From NCBI GenBank assembly GCA_012514225.1, contig JAAZAQ010000359.1:1-7394 (forward strand): a DNA stretch of 7,394 nucleotides, read 5' to 3'. Below, in pieces: positions 5,967-7,394 of the stretch. Made by a program: the position numbers and the translations under genes. Position 1 is the stretch's first letter. Each line of letters opens with the position of its first letter. This DNA comes from Clostridiales bacterium (GTDB taxonomy: Bacteria; Bacillota; Clostridia; Christensenellales; Aristaeellaceae). The notes under the pieces were generated by a model, which did not search any database, was not told the DNA's origin, and saw only the letters and a list, made by a program, of their open reading frames with translations.

Positions 5967-6914
5967 GTGATTACGGAATCCATCAGCCCGCGCATCGAGC
6001 GCGTCGAATACCGGGAGAACGACCATTACGGGCGCTTCGTGGTGGAGCCGCTGGAGCGCGGCTTCGGCCACACCCTGGGCAACGCCCTGCGCCGCTCGCT
6101 GCTCAGCTCCCTGCCGGGCGCCGCCGTCACCAGCGTGCAGATTCACGGCGTCCAGCACGAGTTCTCCACCATCCCCGGCGTCAAGGAAGACGTCACCGAA
6201 ATCGTCCTGAACCTCAAGGAGCTGTCCATCCGCCTGCACGTCGACCTGGTCAAGCAGGTCGAAATCATCGCGGAGGGGCCGGGCGTGGTCACCGCGGCTG
6301 ACATCCGCGTGGACAGCGAGGTGGAGGTCGTCAACCCCGGTCTGCACATCGCGACCCTCAGCGAGGGCACCCAGCTGCACATGACCCTGACGGTGGAGCG
6401 CGGCTTCGGCTATGTGTCCGCCGAGCGCAGCAAGCAGTCCATCTCCGCCATCGGCGTCATCCCCATCGACGCCATCTACACCCCGATTATCAAGGTCAAT
6501 TACTACGTGGAGGACACCCGCGTCGGCCAGATCACCGACTACGACAAGCTGGTGCTGGAGGTGTGGACCAACGGCTCGGTCACGCCGGAGGAGTCCATCG
6601 GCATGGCGTCCAAAATCCTCGTCAGCCAGCTGGGCATCTTCACCCGCCTCACCGACCAGCCCCTGGGCCTGGAGGAAGAGGACGCCGACGCCGGGCTGAT
6701 GGGCAAGGCCGCCGAGATGACCATCGACGAGCTGGACTTGTCCGTCCGCGCCTTCAACTGCCTGAAGCGCGCCGGCATCAACACGGTGGCGGAGCTCATC
6801 CAGAAGGACCAGGAAGACATGATGAAGGTCCGCAACCTGGGCAAGAAGAGCCTGGAAGAAGTCGAGCAGAAACTGGGCCTGCTGGGCCTGGCCCTGCGCA
6901 AGTCCGAAGAATAA
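5967..6914 (+). CDS. rpoA: DNA-directed RNA polymerase subunit alpha
   Basis: This 315-residue subunit dimerises to scaffold assembly of RNA polymerase and contacts promoter UP elements and activators. The N-terminal domain shows [20 protein letters not shown] (22-41), with [20 protein letters not shown] after it, then [20 protein letters not shown]. It continues to the second dimer segment [20 protein letters not shown]. An acidic linker (about 235-245) leads to the C-terminal domain [20 protein letters not shown] (253-272) with [18 protein letters not shown]-contact residues R261, N264, C265, G292, K294 and S295 correspond to E. coli 265, 268, 269, 296, 298 and 299. The GTG start at 5967 has AGGAGG at 5953-5958. 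The 45-nt upstream gap contains CCTGT (5922-5926), able to pair with ACAGG (5951-5955) over part of that site. Confidence 0.98.
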   Translation: MITESISPRIERVEYRENDHYGRFVVEPLERGFGHTLGNALRRSLLSSLPGAAVTSVQIHGVQHEFSTIPGVKEDVTEIVLNLKELSIRLHVDLVKQVEIIAEGPGVVTAADIRVDSEVEVVNPGLHIATLSEGTQLHMTLTVERGFGYVSAERSKQSISAIGVIPIDAIYTPIIKVNYYVEDTRVGQITDYDKLVLEVWTNGSVTPEESIGMASKILVSQLGIFTRLTDQPLGLEEEDADAGLMGKAAEMTIDELDLSVRAFNCLKRAGINTVAELIQKDQEDMMKVRNLGKKSLEEVEQKLGLLGLALRKSEE

Positions 6915-6951
6915 CAAGCAAGCCCCAGAGGCCTAAGGAGGAACACCGCAC

Positions 6952-7394
6952 ATGGCAACGCAACGCAAGCTTGGCCTGACCAGCGACAAGCGCAAGGCGC
7001 TCATCCGCAACCAGGTCACCAGCCTCTTGTGGTACGGCCGCATCGAGACCACCCTGGCGCGCGCCAAGGAAGTCCGCCGCGTGGCCGAAAAGATGGTCAC
7101 CCTGGCCATCCGCGAGCACGACAGGACGGTCGCGGCCAGCAAGCAATACCATAACGAGAAGGGCCAGATCGTCAAGATCGATGTGGTCAACGACGCCGCC
7201 AGCAAGCTGCACGCGCGCCGGCTGATGATGGCCTACCTGTACGACTTCCAGGAGCTGCGCAAGGACGACGAGTCCCGCAGCGAGTACCGCGAGCGCACCA
7301 AGGACAACAAGCATCCGGTGGTGGAGAAGCTCTTCCGCGAGTACGGCCCCAAGTACCGCAAGCGCAACGAGGAAAAGAACAGCGCCGGCGGCTA
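6952..7394 (+). CDS. rplQ: 50S ribosomal protein L17, 5' part (continues beyond window), enlarged form
   Basis: The ATG at 6952 follows AAGGAGG (6935-6941) with 10 nt of spacing and opens a frame with no stop to the window end: 147 full codons plus TA. The beginning [20 protein letters not shown] with [24 protein letters not shown] (25-48) is the L17 signature; L17 surrounds the polypeptide exit tunnel. In the common short form (about 112-120 residues) the next helix ends in LAxRGDLHARR. Here about 33 residues (54-86) come before [13 protein letters not shown] (87-98), and an extra charged segment (about 101-121) precedes [18 protein letters not shown] recall this longer form in Oscillospirales. 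The final GGC GGC TA most likely reads Gly-Gly-Tyr of the conserved GGYTRI motif, so the gene probably continues for roughly 20-25 residues rather than stopping here. Confidence 0.95.
   Translation, partial: MATQRKLGLTSDKRKALIRNQVTSLLWYGRIETTLARAKEVRRVAEKMVTLAIREHDRTVAASKQYHNEKGQIVKIDVVNDAASKLHARRLMMAYLYDFQELRKDDESRSEYRERTKDNKHPVVEKLFREYGPKYRKRNEEKNSAGG

Noticed and set aside
5214..6917. Long open frame on the minus strand opposite rpsK, rpsD and rpoA (567 codons)
   Set aside because: Same cause: the complementary third positions are G/C, so stops are rare. The product is compositionally odd and the plus-strand genes account for the sequence.
7387..7394. rplQ stop codon at the window edge (TA...)
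   Set aside because: GGC GGC TA fits the conserved Gly-Gly-Tyr-Thr-Arg-Ile motif of L17, so the last partial codon is more likely TAC or TAT, and the gene continues outside.

Overview
This window is one uninterrupted stretch of the conserved bacterial spc/alpha ribosomal-protein cluster. All genes are on the plus strand. In order they are rpsE (3' part), rpmD, rplO, secY, adk, map, a small KOW-domain RNA-binding protein, infA, rpmJ, rpsM, rpsK, rpsD, rpoA and rplQ (5' part, running off the end). Every gene is intact apart from the two cut by the window edges. No mobile element, CRISPR array, tRNA or rRNA was seen.

The organism is most likely a GC-rich member of the Clostridia (Bacillota), plausibly Oscillospirales. 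This is inference from several traits. adk and map sit between secY and infA, and a KOW-domain gene lies between map and infA. The adenylate kinase has a four-cysteine zinc lid, S4 and L36 are of the zinc-binding type, and L17 has the enlarged form I associate with that order. Third codon positions are strongly G/C, and nearly every gene has a strong AGGAGG-type ribosome binding site.

Positions 1-938 hold ribosomal proteins S5, L30 and L15. Positions 940-3944 hold the non-ribosomal block: SecY translocon channel, adenylate kinase, methionine aminopeptidase and KOW protein. The last three are joined by 4-nt GTGA stop/start overlaps. Positions 3956-4319 hold IF-1 and L36. A 137-nt gap (4320-4456) follows, the only sizeable non-coding stretch, and it contains two perfect GC-rich hairpins with GNRA tetraloops. 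Positions 4457-7394 hold the alpha-type group S13, S11, S4, RNA polymerase alpha and L17.

The genes work together in making ribosomes (S5, L30, L15, L36, S13, S11, S4, L17), starting translation (IF-1), transcribing (alpha), exporting proteins (SecY), trimming the N-terminal methionine (Map) and balancing adenine nucleotides (Adk). No new enzymatic or defence system is visible. The points most worth a second look are the structured rpmJ-rpsM gap, a candidate promoter inside the KOW gene, and the split in start codons: every r-protein gene with a visible start, and secY, uses ATG, while adk, map, KOW, infA and rpoA use GTG or TTG.
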